Source: Nitrososphaerota archaeon
GTDB lineage: Archaea; Thermoproteota; Nitrososphaeria; Nitrososphaerales; Nitrosopumilaceae
DNA: 5,544 nucleotides
Assembly: GCA_016200035.1 (NCBI GenBank)
Contig: JACQFM010000013.1
Location: 1 to 5,544, forward strand
Reading direction: 5' to 3'
Shown here one piece after another: positions 4,968 to 5,544 of this stretch (position 1 is the stretch's first letter; each line of letters starts with the position of its first letter). Under the pieces are notes generated by a model. The model was given only the letters and a program-made list of their open reading frames with translations. It was not told where the DNA came from and searched no databases. The position numbers and the translations under genes are program-made.

Positions 4968-5544
4968 TTATAACTTGGTAAAATAATCTTCGTCAAAGCG
5001 TCTTTTCTCTCTTTTTGTTTTTATAAAAGACATTAGTTTTATTGCGTCAACGTAAAGTCTGTAGATATATCTATTTTCCTTGAGTCGCGGTGCAATCATA
5101 TTCCAGAAATATCTGACTTGAATTTCCGAAAATCTGGAATTTCGTATGACAAAAACTGTTTTTTTCGATTTTTCAATTATTTCTATAGTCTTTGGACTAA
5201 ATGCTTGATCAGATTGATTGCCAGCTCCTACTATTATTGTTCCCGAATTTTCTTGTTCAAAATTTTGCAGCAGGCTCTGTGTAACATCATCAGTTTCTGG
5301 ATATACCCTTTCTACTGGTATCTTTCTTAAATCTAGATCAAACATCATTTCATTGATCCTGCTTAAAATATCACGTTCTTCTTCCGGAGATTCGACAACG
5401 CCTCTGACTATCCTTATCTTACTGCTTAATGATTTTGAGATAGAGTTTGCAATTTCTAATCCAAGGTTGGAGTGTCTGCCTTTGTCGTATGAGACTACCA
5501 AGTTGGAAAGTTCCTTGTCAAAGTTTTCTTGTATATTGACTCCA
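4968..5544 (-). CDS. C-terminal part of a protein with a degenerate USP-like domain (5' end beyond window), possibly a transporter
   Basis: The frame is open from the right edge (first full codon at 5543) to TAA 4970-4968, giving about 191 visible residues. The N-terminus is outside the window. An alpha/beta domain resembling universal stress protein is visible: a first strand LSNLVVSYDKGRHSNLGLEI, helix IANSISKSL, strand KIRIVRGVV, later SGTIIVGAGNQSDQAFS, and final strand KTVFVIRN. The usual USP ATP loop (Gly-x2-Gly-x9-Gly-Ser/Thr) is not intact after VGAG, so nucleotide binding is doubtful. A basic, aromatic tail of about 50 residues follows (RYFWNMIAPRLKENRYIYRL to DEDYFTKL). Such USP-like domains are found at the C-termini of amino-acid permeases and ion antiporters, so a regulatory domain on a transporter is a reasonable guess. 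No membrane segment is visible in this part. TTG 5501 is an internal Leu, not a start. Confidence 0.6.
   Translation of the reverse strand, partial: GVNIQENFDKELSNLVVSYDKGRHSNLGLEIANSISKSLSSKIRIVRGVVESPEEERDILSRINEMMFDLDLRKIPVERVYPETDDVTQSLLQNFEQENSGTIIVGAGNQSDQAFSPKTIEIIEKSKKTVFVIRNSRFSEIQVRYFWNMIAPRLKENRYIYRLYVDAIKLMSFIKTKREKRRFDEDYFTKL

Overview
The window looks like core chromosome of a mesophilic ammonia-oxidising archaeon (Nitrososphaerota/Thaumarchaeota, probably the Nitrosopumilus/Nitrosarchaeum/Nitrosotenuis side). The evidence is an archaeal aIF1 with an N-terminal zinc knuckle, an archaeal p27-type zinc-ribbon protein, the archaeal F420 genes cofD and cofC, a type-A-like archaeal RNase P RNA, A+T-rich DNA, and TATA boxes about 25 to 30 nt upstream of start codons with no Shine-Dalgarno site (leaderless transcription). 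The genus assignment is inference.

Layout. 1-55 is the C-terminal end of an unidentified plus-strand gene. It converges on a minus-strand p27/Sjogren-autoantigen-like zinc-ribbon gene whose frame is cut by an in-frame TAG at 199-201 but continues as clear coding sequence to a second TAG at 82-84. A divergent promoter region (406-484) separates it from the plus-strand aIF1 gene (485-793). aIF1 is followed after 8 nt by a CPBP-family intramembrane protease gene that most likely starts at TTG 802. This pair converges on the minus-strand F420 operon cofD-cofC (3381 to 1833), in which the two genes overlap by 8 nt. A divergent, A+T-rich promoter region (3382-3516) leads to a plus-strand gene for a secreted, C-terminally membrane-anchored protein of unknown function (best start GTG 3517, end 4581).

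The stretch 4603-4885 holds no protein gene. It encodes the RNase P RNA on the minus strand, with all the main conserved regions and helices P1, P3, P4 (including the bulged U), P7, P8 and P9 readable by eye. The right edge holds the C-terminal part of a minus-strand protein with a degenerate USP-like domain, open to the window end and so truncated by the window.

The genes serve translation initiation (aIF1), tRNA 5' maturation (RNase P RNA) and the deazaflavin cofactor F420 (CofC makes the activated guanylyl intermediate, CofD joins it to the Fo chromophore). The other genes are membrane or cell-surface proteins without a defined partner here. I see no mobile element, CRISPR array, defence island or other obviously new multi-gene system. 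The observations most worth checking are the interrupted p27 gene, the uncharacterised surface protein, and the start-site corrections.
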